Shown: positions 56,306 through 64,000 of the stretch, piece by piece
Layout: every line of letters begins with the position of its first letter
Position numbering within the stretch: position 1 is the first letter of the stretch
NCBI RefSeq assembly: GCF_021650705.1
Contig: NZ_CP087138.1
Coordinates: 930,001-994,000, forward strand
DNA from: Pseudomonas sp. KNUC1026
Lineage (GTDB): Bacteria; Pseudomonadota; Gammaproteobacteria; Pseudomonadales; Pseudomonadaceae
DNA length: 64,000 nucleotides
Direction: 5' to 3'
The notes under the pieces: generated by a model
What the model saw: the letters and a program-made list of their open reading frames with translations, nothing else
What the model was told of the DNA's origin: nothing
The model's database searches: none
Program-made: the position numbers and the translations under genes

Positions 56306-57480
56306 CGCCCCAGGCAACGAATCCCATCCTCCAGCCCCGCCAGTGTCATCGGGAACATCCGCTCCTGAATCAGCTCCCGCACCAGCGCGTTGGAGGTGCT
56401 GTATTGCCAGGCGTCGGTGGGGTAAGGGTTCAGCCAGATCAGCTTGCTGAAGTGCGCCGCCAGCCGCTTGAGCCACACCGCGCCGGCTTCTTCGTTCCAG
56501 TGTTCGACGCTGCCGCCGGCCTGGGTGATCTCGTACGGCGCCATGGCGGCATCGCCGACGAACACCACTTTGTAGTCCGAGCCGTAGGTGTGCAGCAGGT
56601 CGAAGGTGCTGATGCCTTCGCTGTGCCGGCGCAGGTTGTGCTTCCACAGGGTTTCATATGGGCAGTTGTGGAAATAGAAATGCTCGAAGTGCTTGAACTC
56701 GCTGCGGCAGGCTGAAAACAGCTCCTCGCAGATCCGCACGTGCGCGTCCATCGAGCCGCCGATGTCCAGCAGCAACAACAGCTTGATGGTGTTACGCCGC
56801 TCGGGGCGCAACTGGATGTTGAGCAGGCCGCCGTCGCGCGCGGTGCTTTCGATGGTGCCGCCCAGGTCCAGCTCCTCGGCGGCGCCCTGGCGGGCGAACT
56901 TGCGCAGGCGGCGCAATGCCAGCTTGATGTTGCGTGTGCCCAGCTCGACCTGGTCGTCGAGGTCGCGGTACTGGCGCTGGTCCCATACTTTCACCGCCTT
57001 GCCCTTGCGCTCACCGGCATCGCCCACGCGAATGCCTTCGGGGTGGTAGCCGCCTGAGCCGAACGGGCTGGTGCCACCGGTGCCGATCCATTTGTTGCCG
57101 CCGGCATGGCGGCCTTTCTGCTCTTCCAGCCGTTGGCGGAAGGCTTCTATCAACTTGTCGAGCCCGCCTAGGCCTTGCAGCTGTGCGCGCTCTTCGGCGC
57201 TGAGCGAGCGTTCGAAGGTCTTGCGCAGCCAATCGTCGGGGATGGCGCCTTCGAGGGCATCGGCCACTGCCTGCAGGCCGCTGAAATAGGCGCTGAAGGT
57301 ACGGTCGAAGGTGTCGAAGTGGCGCTCGTCCTTGATCAACAGCGCACGCGAGAGGAAATAGAACGCGTCCATGTCCATCTCGGCCAGGTTGCGTTCGAGC
57401 GCGCCGTGCAGGTCGAGCCATTCGCGGATCGACACCGGCACGCCGTTGCCCCGCAGGGCGCTGAAGAAATCGAGCAACAT
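56302..57480 (-). CDS. VWA-domain CoxE-like protein
   Basis: 392 residues. The MIDAS motif DIGGSM lies near residue 235 (LLLLDIGGSMDAHVRICEEL), followed by FSACRSEFKHFEHFYFHNCP. It follows the MoxR gene by 13 nt. MoxR/VWA pairs act as chaperone modules that insert metals or remodel complexes; the client is unknown. Confidence 0.85.
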   Translation of the reverse strand: MLLDFFSALRGNGVPVSIREWLDLHGALERNLAEMDMDAFYFLSRALLIKDERHFDTFDRTFSAYFSGLQAVADALEGAIPDDWLRKTFERSLSAEERAQLQGLGGLDKLIEAFRQRLEEQKGRHAGGNKWIGTGGTSPFGSGGYHPEGIRVGDAGERKGKAVKVWDQRQYRDLDDQVELGTRNIKLALRRLRKFARQGAAEELDLGGTIESTARDGGLLNIQLRPERRNTIKLLLLLDIGGSMDAHVRICEELFSACRSEFKHFEHFYFHNCPYETLWKHNLRRHSEGISTFDLLHTYGSDYKVVFVGDAAMAPYEITQAGGSVEHWNEEAGAVWLKRLAAHFSKLIWLNPYPTDAWQYSTSNALVRELIQERMFPMTLAGLEDGIRCLGR

Positions 57481-57493
57481 GCCAGCGCCCCCG

Positions 57494-58339
57494 TCAGCGG
57501 CCGGCGCGCCGGCTCATGAAGGCCAGGCGTTCGAGCAGTTGAACGTCCTGTTCGTTTTTCACCAGCGCCCCGGCCAGCGGCGGGATGGCCTTGGTCGGGT
57601 TGCGCTCGCGCAGCACGCTGTCACCGATGTCGTCGGCCATCAGCAGCTTGAGCCAGTCGACCAGCTCGGAGGTGGAAGGCTTTTTCTTCAGGCCCGGCAC
57701 CTTGCGCAGGTCGAAGAACACTTCCAGCGCCTCGCTCACCAGGGCTTCGCGGATGCCGGGGTAGTGCACCTCGACGATGCGCTGCAAGGTCGCGCGGTCG
57801 GGGAAGGTGATGTAGTGGAAGAAGCAGCGGCGCAGGAAGGCATCCGGCAGCTCTTTCTCGTTGTTGGAGGTGATGATGATGATCGGCCGGTAGCGCGCGC
57901 GGATGGTCTCGTCGGTTTCGTAGACGTAGAACTCCATACGATCCAGTTCCTGGAGCAGGTCGTTGGGGAATTCGATGTCGGCCTTGTCGATTTCATCGAT
58001 CAGCAGCACCACCCGCTCATCGGCCTCGAAGGCCTCCCAGAGCTTGCCCTTCTTCAGGTAGTTGCGCACCTCCTGCACCCGGTCTACGCCCAGTTGCGAA
58101 TCGCGCAGGCGGCTCACCGCGTCGTATTCGTACAAGCCCTGCTGGGCTTTGGTGGTGGACTTGACGTGCCAGGTGATCAGCCGGCAGCCCATCGACTCGG
58201 CCAGTTCTTCGGCGAGCAGCGTCTTGCCGGTGCCCGGCTCGCCTTTGACCAGCAGCGGCCGCTGCAGCGTGATCGCCGCGTTGACCGCCAGTTTCAGGTC
58301 GTCACTGGCCACATAGCGGTCGGTGCCTTCGAATTTCAT
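57494..58339 (-). CDS. MoxR-family AAA+ ATPase
   Basis: 281 residues from MKFEGTDRYV. Walker A GEPGTGKT (33-40), Walker B VVLLIDEIDKAD, and sensor IITSNNEKELPDAFLRR are intact. It precedes the VWA gene with 13 nt between and forms a functional pair with it. Confidence 0.88.
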   Translation of the reverse strand: MKFEGTDRYVASDDLKLAVNAAITLQRPLLVKGEPGTGKTLLAEELAESMGCRLITWHVKSTTKAQQGLYEYDAVSRLRDSQLGVDRVQEVRNYLKKGKLWEAFEADERVVLLIDEIDKADIEFPNDLLQELDRMEFYVYETDETIRARYRPIIIITSNNEKELPDAFLRRCFFHYITFPDRATLQRIVEVHYPGIREALVSEALEVFFDLRKVPGLKKKPSTSELVDWLKLLMADDIGDSVLRERNPTKAIPPLAGALVKNEQDVQLLERLAFMSRRAGR

Positions 58340-58386
58340 GGGGCTGCCTCGTGCGCAAAAGAACCGATCATAGCGCCGCCTCGCGC

Positions 58387-59463
58387 TCAAGGCGAAGGCG
58401 GCGATTTTTCGTAGCGTGCGTTGAAGGCTTGAATGAAACCGTTACGCAGGATTTCAAGAAACGCCTGGAAGGCACCCACGTTCTGCTGATGCACATTGCC
58501 CGAAAGCGGCACGCGCGTAGCGAACTGATTGCGCTGCTGGTTCTTCAGCACTGTTTCGGAGGCGCCGACCACTGCTTCCCAGACCGAGCGGAAGATGCTC
58601 TTGTTCTTGTTCTCCACGTCCTGCTGCCAGTTGAAGACGTCCACGTCGCGCAAAAGGGGCTTGATGTAACCGTTGACCTGGCCTTTGTTGGCCTCGGCCT
58701 CGATGACGACGTCGCCGTTGCCGGAGTTGAAGTCGAATTTGCCATAGGCGCTGGCGAAGTCATTGAGCCGGCGCAGTTCGATGCCGGTTACGCGCAGGCG
58801 GAATTCGAAATCCTCGAAGTTGTTCAGCGGGTCGAACGTGGCCTTGGTATCGAGCGGCGCTTCGCCGAACAGCTTTGCCTTGCCCTCGAAGCGGGCATCC
58901 CGCGTGCCTTCGGGGTTTTCGATATTGGTGAGGTTGTAGAGGCTGGCATTGACCTGCTCGGCCTTGAGGTCCACCGGTGGCTTGGAATTGAAGTTGCGGA
59001 AGGTCACGGTGCCGTCATTCACCCGAACTTCGTTGAGAGTGAAAGGCGCGATTTTTTCCAGTTGCTGGCGCCAGTCGGTGCCGGAGCCGGTCTGGCTGGC
59101 CTGTTTGTTGCCCGTGCCACCGTCGACGAAGTTCAGTTCCGGTTTCTCGAAGGTCACCTCAGCGACCACCGCATGCTTGTGCCACAAGGCGCCCCAGCTC
59201 ACCGCCAGGTCGATGCCCGGCGCGTCGAGCAGCGGCACCGGCACCTTGCCATCGCGCTTGGTGATGTTCAGCCCCTCGATCCGGTACGCACCGCGCCACA
59301 GCGCCAGCTCCACCCGCTCGACGTGCCCGGAGTATTCGCCCATGTCGGCCAGCTTGCGGTTCAGGTAGTCGCGCACCAGCGACGGCAGTGCCAGGTGCAG
59401 CACCAACAGCAGGGCGGCCAGGCCCAGCACAATCCACAGTGGCCAGCGATAGCGGCGTTTCAT
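58387..59463 (-). CDS. DUF748-like AsmA-type envelope protein
   Basis: 358 residues. A single N-terminal helix (PLWIVLGLAALLLVLHLAL) anchors a large periplasmic beta-rich domain (VTFEKPELNFVDGG; LNEVRVNDGTVTFRNFNSKP; DFEFRLRVTGIELRRLND), as in DUF748 and AsmA-like proteins linked to lipid transport and envelope integrity. The start at 59463 is the KRRYRWP methionine; the open frame extends further but into non-coding sequence. Confidence 0.75.
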   Translation of the reverse strand: MKRRYRWPLWIVLGLAALLLVLHLALPSLVRDYLNRKLADMGEYSGHVERVELALWRGAYRIEGLNITKRDGKVPVPLLDAPGIDLAVSWGALWHKHAVVAEVTFEKPELNFVDGGTGNKQASQTGSGTDWRQQLEKIAPFTLNEVRVNDGTVTFRNFNSKPPVDLKAEQVNASLYNLTNIENPEGTRDARFEGKAKLFGEAPLDTKATFDPLNNFEDFEFRLRVTGIELRRLNDFASAYGKFDFNSGNGDVVIEAEANKGQVNGYIKPLLRDVDVFNWQQDVENKNKSIFRSVWEAVVGASETVLKNQQRNQFATRVPLSGNVHQQNVGAFQAFLEILRNGFIQAFNARYEKSPPSP

Positions 59464-59589
59464 CGGGCATTTCTCGGGGCGGTGAATCAGTGGACTGCGC
59501 GGGCAGTCAGACGTTCTGATCACTGGACGCCCGCAGCAGCACGGGCTTAACCTTCTGGCCCTGAACCGCTCACGCACAAGGACCCTCCC

Positions 59590-60561
59590 ATGAGCCGCAT
59601 CCACGCCGACAACGCCCATTCCATCGGCAACACGCCGCTGGTGCAGATCAACCGTATCGCGCCCCGTGGGGTCACGATCCTGGCCAAGATCGAAGGGCGC
59701 AACCCCGGCTATTCGGTCAAGTGCCGCATTGGCGCGAACATGATCTGGGACGCCGAAAGCCGCGGCAAACTCAAGCCGGGCATGACCATCGTCGAGCCCA
59801 CTTCCGGCAACACCGGCATTGGCCTGGCCTTCGTGGCTGCCGCCCGTGGCTACAAGCTGCTGCTGACCATGCCGGCTTCGATGAGCCTGGAGCGGCGCAA
59901 GGTGCTCAAGGCGCTCGGCGCGGAGCTGGTGCTCACCGAGCCTGCCAAGGGCATGAAGGGCGCGATCGAAAAAGCCCGGGAACTGGCCGCCGACAGCGAG
60001 CAGTACTACATGCCTTCGCAGTTCGACAACCCGGCCAACCCGGCCATTCACGAGAAGACCACTGGCCCTGAAATCTGGCGCGACACCGACGGCGCGGTCG
60101 ATGTGCTGGTGGCCGGTGTGGGCACCGGCGGCACTATCACCGGCGTGTCGCGCTACATCAAGCACACCGAGGGCAAGGCGATTCTGTCGGTGGCGGTGGA
60201 GCCGACCGGCTCACCGGTCATCACCCAGGCCCTGGCCGGCGAAGAGATCAAGCCGGCACCGCACAAGATCCAGGGCATCGGCGCGGGCTTCGTGCCGGGC
60301 AACCTTGACCTGTCACTGGTCGATCGCGTCGAGCAGGTCACCGACGAAGACGCCAAGGCCATGGCGCTGCGCCTGATGCGCGAGGAAGGGATCCTCTGCG
60401 GGATTTCCTGCGGCGCGGCGATGGTGGCGGCGGTGCGCCTGGCACAGAAGCCGGAGATGCAGGGCAAGACTATCGTGGTCATCCTTCCCGACTCGGGTGA
60501 GCGTTATCTCTCCAGCATGCTATTCAGCGACCTGTTCACCGAACAGGAACTGCAAGCCTGA
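59590..60561 (+). CDS. cysK: Cysteine synthase A (O-acetylserine sulfhydrylase)
   Basis: 323 residues. Makes cysteine from O-acetylserine and sulfide with PLP. The PLP-lysine K44 is in [16 protein letters not shown], the substrate loop TSGNTG is at 71-76, and GTGGTITG binds the cofactor phosphate. NPGYSVK and length fit CysK rather than CysM. Confidence 0.93.
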   Translation: MSRIHADNAHSIGNTPLVQINRIAPRGVTILAKIEGRNPGYSVKCRIGANMIWDAESRGKLKPGMTIVEPTSGNTGIGLAFVAAARGYKLLLTMPASMSLERRKVLKALGAELVLTEPAKGMKGAIEKARELAADSEQYYMPSQFDNPANPAIHEKTTGPEIWRDTDGAVDVLVAGVGTGGTITGVSRYIKHTEGKAILSVAVEPTGSPVITQALAGEEIKPAPHKIQGIGAGFVPGNLDLSLVDRVEQVTDEDAKAMALRLMREEGILCGISCGAAMVAAVRLAQKPEMQGKTIVVILPDSGERYLSSMLFSDLFTEQELQA

Positions 60562-60669
60562 AGCGCGGATGAAAACACTGACCCTGGGCAACTGTAACGG
60601 GGTTTGACGGGGTGCCAAGGGGCGGTTTCAGGTTTATGATGCCGCCCTGCCTATCCCAAGGAGCCCCGC

Positions 60670-61608
60670 ATGACCCTCTCGTTCGCCGCCAAGGTCCTGG
60701 TGCTGGCGCTGTTCATCGTGCCCACCCTGTACGTGCACCTGCGCGGCAAGGCGCGCTTGCCGGTTCTGCGCCAGTTCGTCAACCATTCGGCGCTGTTCGC
60801 CCCCTATAACAGCCTGATGTACCTGTTCTCTGGCGTGCCGTCCAAGCCTTATCTCGACCGTTCGCGCTTCCCCGAGCTCGACGTGCTCAAGCACAACTGG
60901 CAGGACATCCGCGAAGAGGCCATGCGCCTGTTCGACGAGGGGTATATCCGCGCGGCGGAAAAAAACAACGACGCAGGCTTCGGTTCGTTCTTCAAGAAGG
61001 GCTGGAAGCGCTTTTACCTGAAGTGGTACGACAAGGCCCTGCCATCGGCCGAGGCACTGTGCCCGCGCACCGTTGCGCTGGTGAACTCGATCCCCAACGT
61101 GAAGGGCGCCATGTTCGCGCTGCTGCCCGGCGGCAGCCACCTGAACCCGCACCGCGACCCCTTCGCCGGCTCCCTGCGCTACCACCTGGGCCTGGCCACG
61201 CCCAACTCCGACGCCTGCCGTATCTATGTGGATGGCCAGCCTTACGCCTGGCGCGATGGCGATGACGTGATGTTCGATGAAACCTACGTGCACTGGGTGA
61301 AGAACGAAACCGAGCACACCCGCGTGATTCTGTTCTGCGACATCGAGCGCCCGCTCTCAAGCCCATTGATGACCCGCATCAACCGCAGCGTCAGCGCCTT
61401 TCTCGGTCGCGCCACCGCGCCGCAGAACCTGGACGACGAACGCGTAGGCGGCATCAACCAGGCCTACGCCTGGAGCAAACGTTTCAGCGACGGCATGAGC
61501 GGCAAGGTCAAGCAATTCAAGCGCAAACACCCCAAGGGCTACCGCATTGCGCGGCCGGTGCTGGCAGTGGTTGTGGCGGGGTTGCTGGGCTACTGGCTTT
61601 TTAGCTAA
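60670..61608 (+). CDS. lpxO: LpxO-like lipid A 2-hydroxylase (aspartyl/asparaginyl hydroxylase family)
   Basis: 312 residues. An N-terminal membrane helix (AAKVLVLALFIVPTLYVHL) and a C-terminal one (VLAVVVAGLLGYWLFS) flank an Fe(II)/2-oxoglutarate fold. The metal motif HRD is in GSHLNPHRDPFAG, and the distal His in ETYVHWVKNETEH. LpxO hydroxylates the 3'-secondary laurate of lipid A. Substrate not proven here. Confidence 0.82.
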   Translation: MTLSFAAKVLVLALFIVPTLYVHLRGKARLPVLRQFVNHSALFAPYNSLMYLFSGVPSKPYLDRSRFPELDVLKHNWQDIREEAMRLFDEGYIRAAEKNNDAGFGSFFKKGWKRFYLKWYDKALPSAEALCPRTVALVNSIPNVKGAMFALLPGGSHLNPHRDPFAGSLRYHLGLATPNSDACRIYVDGQPYAWRDGDDVMFDETYVHWVKNETEHTRVILFCDIERPLSSPLMTRINRSVSAFLGRATAPQNLDDERVGGINQAYAWSKRFSDGMSGKVKQFKRKHPKGYRIARPVLAVVVAGLLGYWLFS

Positions 61609-61654
61609 GGCTAAAAAGAGCTGCTAGCTGCGAGCTTAAAGCTGCAAGTTGAAA

Positions 61655-61692
61655 AGCGGATCTCTGTATTGGCACAGATCCGCTCTTTCTTG
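61655..61692 (+). terminator. Terminator after lpxO
   Basis: AGCGGATCT and AGATCCGCT form a 9-bp stem with a 12-base loop, followed by CTTTCTT. Confidence 0.75.
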
Positions 61693-61717
61693 GAGCTTGA
61701 GGCTTGCAGCTACAAGC

Positions 61718-62659
61718 TCAGAGCCCTTCGGGCTCTGCCGCCCCCAGGTGCACGTTCATGCACTGCACCGCCGCCCCGGCAGCGCCCTTGCCCAGGTTGT
61801 CCAGGCGGCAAGCGAGGGTGATGCGGTCTTCGTTCCCGAACACGAACAGGTCGGCACGGTTGGTGTCGTTGCAGCCCTGCACGTCGAAGAAACCGCCATC
61901 GAGGTTGCCGGCATCATCAGCCCACGGCATCACGCGGATGAACTGCTCGCCGGCGTAGTGCTTGGCCAGTGCGGCTTGCAGTGCCTGCGGGGTGGCGCCG
62001 TTGGCGAGCTGCGAGCGGTGCAGCGGGATGCTCACTGCCAGGCCCTTGAGGAAGTTGCCCACGATCGGGCTGAACACTGGCACATTTTCAAGGCCGGTTT
62101 GCACGCGCATTTCCGGCAGGTGCTTGTGCTGCTGGCTCAGCGCATAGGGGCGTGGGCTGTGCAGTGCGGCGCCGCCGGCCTGGTAGTCGGCGATCATCTG
62201 CTTGCCGCCGCCGCTGTAGCCGGTGATGGAGGTGGCGCTGAGCAGGGCGCTGGCCGGCAGCAGGCCGGCGTCGATCAGCGGGCGCACCAGCAGGATGAAC
62301 GCAGTGGCGTGGCAGCCGGGGTTGGCGATGCGCTTGCTGGCGCGCAGTTTTTCACGCTGGCCGGGGGCGAGCTCCGGCAGGCCGTACACCCAGGCGGGGT
62401 CGGTGCGGAAGGCGGTACTGGCGTCGATCACGCAGGTGTCGGGGTTTTCCAGCAGGCTTACGGCCTCGCGCGAGGCAGCGTCGGGCAGGCACAGGAAAGC
62501 AAGGTCGGCTGCATTGAGCAGGCGGCCGCGTTCGACAGGGTCCTTGCGCTTGGCGTCGTCGATGCGCAGCAACTCGATGTCGTCGCGTTTGCTCAGGTAA
62601 TCGAGCAGGCGCAGGCCGGTGGTGCCTTCCTGGCCATCGACGTAAATCTTGTGAGTCAT
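61718..62659 (-). CDS. argC: N-acetyl-gamma-glutamyl-phosphate reductase, short form
   Basis: 313 residues, the short type common as a second ArgC in Pseudomonas. It reduces N-acetyl-gamma-glutamyl phosphate in arginine synthesis. The catalytic Cys116 is in [10 protein letters not shown], and [11 protein letters not shown] is the NADP loop. The stop lies inside the hairpin AGAGCCC/GGGCTCT (61719-61737), which probably ends transcription. Confidence 0.9.
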   Translation of the reverse strand: MTHKIYVDGQEGTTGLRLLDYLSKRDDIELLRIDDAKRKDPVERGRLLNAADLAFLCLPDAASREAVSLLENPDTCVIDASTAFRTDPAWVYGLPELAPGQREKLRASKRIANPGCHATAFILLVRPLIDAGLLPASALLSATSITGYSGGGKQMIADYQAGGAALHSPRPYALSQQHKHLPEMRVQTGLENVPVFSPIVGNFLKGLAVSIPLHRSQLANGATPQALQAALAKHYAGEQFIRVMPWADDAGNLDGGFFDVQGCNDTNRADLFVFGNEDRITLACRLDNLGKGAAGAAVQCMNVHLGAAEPEGL

Positions 62660-62809
62660 CTTCAAGCCCCTTGGTGTCGCGCAACGCGCTGTCGAAGAAG
62701 TGGGTAGGAGTGTAACGCCTGCGCGTGCTTGTGAGAAACGGCGTGTGAACAGGCGTGCAGCCGGGGCGGTCCGATGGTGTATAGCCCACGGATTTACTGG
62801 AGCGCAGCG

Positions 62810-63124
62810 ATGGACATCATCCTCGAAGAACACGAACTCGCCAGCGCCGATTTGCGTGGCGCGCTGGAGTTGTGGGTCACAGGCCCCGGCGGCCCGCAGG
62901 CGCCGCTGAGCGAAGCCGGGCAATTCTGCCTGTGGCGCGGCCGCCCGGTGGTCAGCCACGACATGCTCAGCGAGGGTACCCATGAGCAGAACGTGCGCCG
63001 CTTGTGGGTGCGCCTGGCGCAACCGGCCGACCTGGAAGCTGTGCGCCTGGCCGAGCACCACGTGCGCGAGCGCATTGCGGCCCAGGGGCTGGAAGGCGAG
63101 TTCTACCCCACCGAAGGCCACTGA
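62810..63124 (+). CDS. Unknown 104-residue protein
   Basis: No family recognised. [20 protein letters not shown] and [20 protein letters not shown] suggest a small globular alpha/beta protein. GGAGCGCAGCG precedes the ATG at 62810. The gene is 72 nt before the next small gene. Confidence 0.6.
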   Translation: MDIILEEHELASADLRGALELWVTGPGGPQAPLSEAGQFCLWRGRPVVSHDMLSEGTHEQNVRRLWVRLAQPADLEAVRLAEHHVRERIAAQGLEGEFYPTEGH

Positions 63125-63196
63125 TCGGCCAGGCCGAACGCCGTGGATGCACGCAGTGCCAGATTCTTTGTACCCCTTTCGATCAGGAGAACGACC

Positions 63197-63409
63197 ATGC
63201 CCCAACATCCCGAACAACCGCATTCGCGCAATGACCTGCCGGGTGATGCGCCCGATGAGCGCACACCTGCGCATGATCCGGATTCGCCCGATCTCGAAGA
63301 CCCTCAGACCGACCCCGAAGGCCCCGCCGAGGTCCCCAAGGGCAAGCCCGACCCGCAGGCAGACCGCCGAGCGCCCGGCAGCGAATACCCGCCCTATAGC
63401 AAGCCCTGA
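63197..63409 (+). CDS. Small acidic, proline-rich disordered protein
   Basis: 70 residues, mostly Pro, Asp, Glu and Ser ([20 protein letters not shown]). No hydrophobic core and no family recognised. CAGGAGAACGACC precedes the ATG. Likely unstructured. Confidence 0.6.
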   Translation: MPQHPEQPHSRNDLPGDAPDERTPAHDPDSPDLEDPQTDPEGPAEVPKGKPDPQADRRAPGSEYPPYSKP

Positions 63410-63433
63410 TTTCATTGAGGCGTTGGCTTGCCA

Positions 63434-63569
63434 GCGGGAGGCCGGCTTCCCGGATGCCGTGTAACGGACGCCGTGTAACGGACGCCGTGTAACGGACGCC
63501 GTGTAACGGGCGGCTGGCGCCGCGATAGCTTCGAGTCTGCATGTCGCGCGGCAAGCCGCCCTCCCACCT
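63434..63569. repeat. REP pair carrying a 14-bp tandem repeat
   Basis: A partial REP GGGAGGCCGGCTTCC (63436-63450) and an inverted REP GCGCGGCAAGCCGCCCTCCCAC (63546-63567, ATGTCGCG from 63541) enclose four copies of GACGCCGTGTAACG (first copy GATGCC) at 63453-63508. Confidence 0.8.
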
Positions 63570-63668
63570 GGTGAACTGCGCCCTTTTCCTGCCCAGAAAA
63601 ACGTTTCAGTTGGCGATGCCCACCCCCAGCGGCTAAGGTGCGGCCATCACAACAACAAGGAAGCCACC

Positions 63669-64000
63669 ATGCCCTTGGCCCATCTACAGCACCTGCCCAC
63701 CCGCAGTTGGCTGCTCAAGCCCGCCCACCACCGCTGGCTCGAAGAAGAAGGCAACCGCCTGCTGGCCTTCGCCCGCGCCGCCCGCATGGCAGGCGGCTTC
63801 GGCTCGCTCGACGAGCACGGCCGGCTCAGCGCTGATACAGGCCCGGACACCACCTTCACCGCCCGCATGACCCACTGCTTCGCACTGGCCCACCTGCAAG
63901 GGCTGCCTGGCTTCGGCGAGCTGGTCGACCACGGCGTTGCCGCCTTGGCTGGCGCCCTGCGTGACGAGCAGCACGGAGGCTGGTTCGCCAATGCGCGGCG
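63669..64000 (+). CDS. AGE-family epimerase/isomerase, cut by the window edge
   Basis: 110 visible residues. LKPAHHRWLEEEGNRLLAFA, DTTFTARMTHCFALAHLQGL and DEQHGGWFANAR are the start of an (alpha/alpha)6 barrel of the N-acylglucosamine 2-epimerase/mannose isomerase family. The His and Arg in TARMTH line the sugar site. C-terminus outside the window. Confidence 0.8.
   Translation, partial: MPLAHLQHLPTRSWLLKPAHHRWLEEEGNRLLAFARAARMAGGFGSLDEHGRLSADTGPDTTFTARMTHCFALAHLQGLPGFGELVDHGVAALAGALRDEQHGGWFANAR

Noticed and set aside
58387..60165. Extended reading of the DUF748 gene to 592 codons
   Set aside because: The extra 234 codons lie antisense to cysK and its promoter; the ATG at 59463 begins a proper membrane anchor.

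Overview
The window is a stretch of Pseudomonas chromosome, most likely from the putida/fluorescens side of the genus. Coding is dense and G+C-rich. The nrtR|pncA-pncB-nadE block, the katB-ankB pair, the short-form argC, a RAYT transposase with its REP palindromes, and a Pls/PosA peptide synthetase all fit that genus. No rRNA, tRNA or CRISPR array is visible.

Layout. 1-5.3 kb: an EamA exporter fragment, an NAD(P)H oxidoreductase with a divergent LysR regulator, an AbrB-type membrane protein, and an ATPase whose promoter carries tandem TATAAT boxes 11 bp apart. 5.3-8.7 kb: NAD salvage (nadE, pncB, pncA) with divergent nrtR. 8.8-15.2 kb: a TonB siderophore receptor, an AlgE-like RTX protein whose catalytic motif is altered, and a membrane-protein/lipoprotein pair. 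15.3-16.4 kb: a tandem array of REP sequences joined to copies of one small gene's 3' end.

16.7-30.5 kb is an accessory region shaped by insertion sequences. An IS5-family element splits a small gene. Next comes an A+T-rich defence block: a DisA_N-like sensor protein divergent from a CapV-type patatin phospholipase and a cGAS/DncV-like nucleotidyltransferase, which together make a CBASS-type locus. A solitary IS256 end abuts both a small ORF and a phosphopantetheinyl transferase. A large Pls/PosA-type peptide synthetase, an IS5 relic, an orphan membrane protein and an intact IS256-family element that splits another small gene follow. 30.7-37.3 kb holds a leucine-rich-repeat-like protein and a run of immunity-type genes (DUF4303, Imm26-like, SUFU, SUKH-like and unknowns) with no toxin beside them.

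37.4-64 kb is ordinary core and catabolic sequence: katB-ankB; a lactonase/MFS/binding-protein/Ldh-type dehydrogenase operon with a divergent LysR; a sulfide-oxidation cluster (fisR | pdo-sqr-tauE-yeeE-yeeE) with a clear sigma-54 promoter; an iron-type ABC transporter; a REP/RAYT locus; a MoxR-VWA pair; and cysK, lpxO, argC and an AGE-family epimerase cut by the window end.

At least eight genes (pncB, the patatin, the PPTase, the 28 kb membrane protein, the 30.5 kb small gene, the LRR-like gene, SUFU and katB) are each broken by what looks like one inserted or missing base, usually in or beside a short homopolymer. The even spread over core and accessory genes suggests assembly or base-calling indels, though real decay cannot be excluded from sequence alone.
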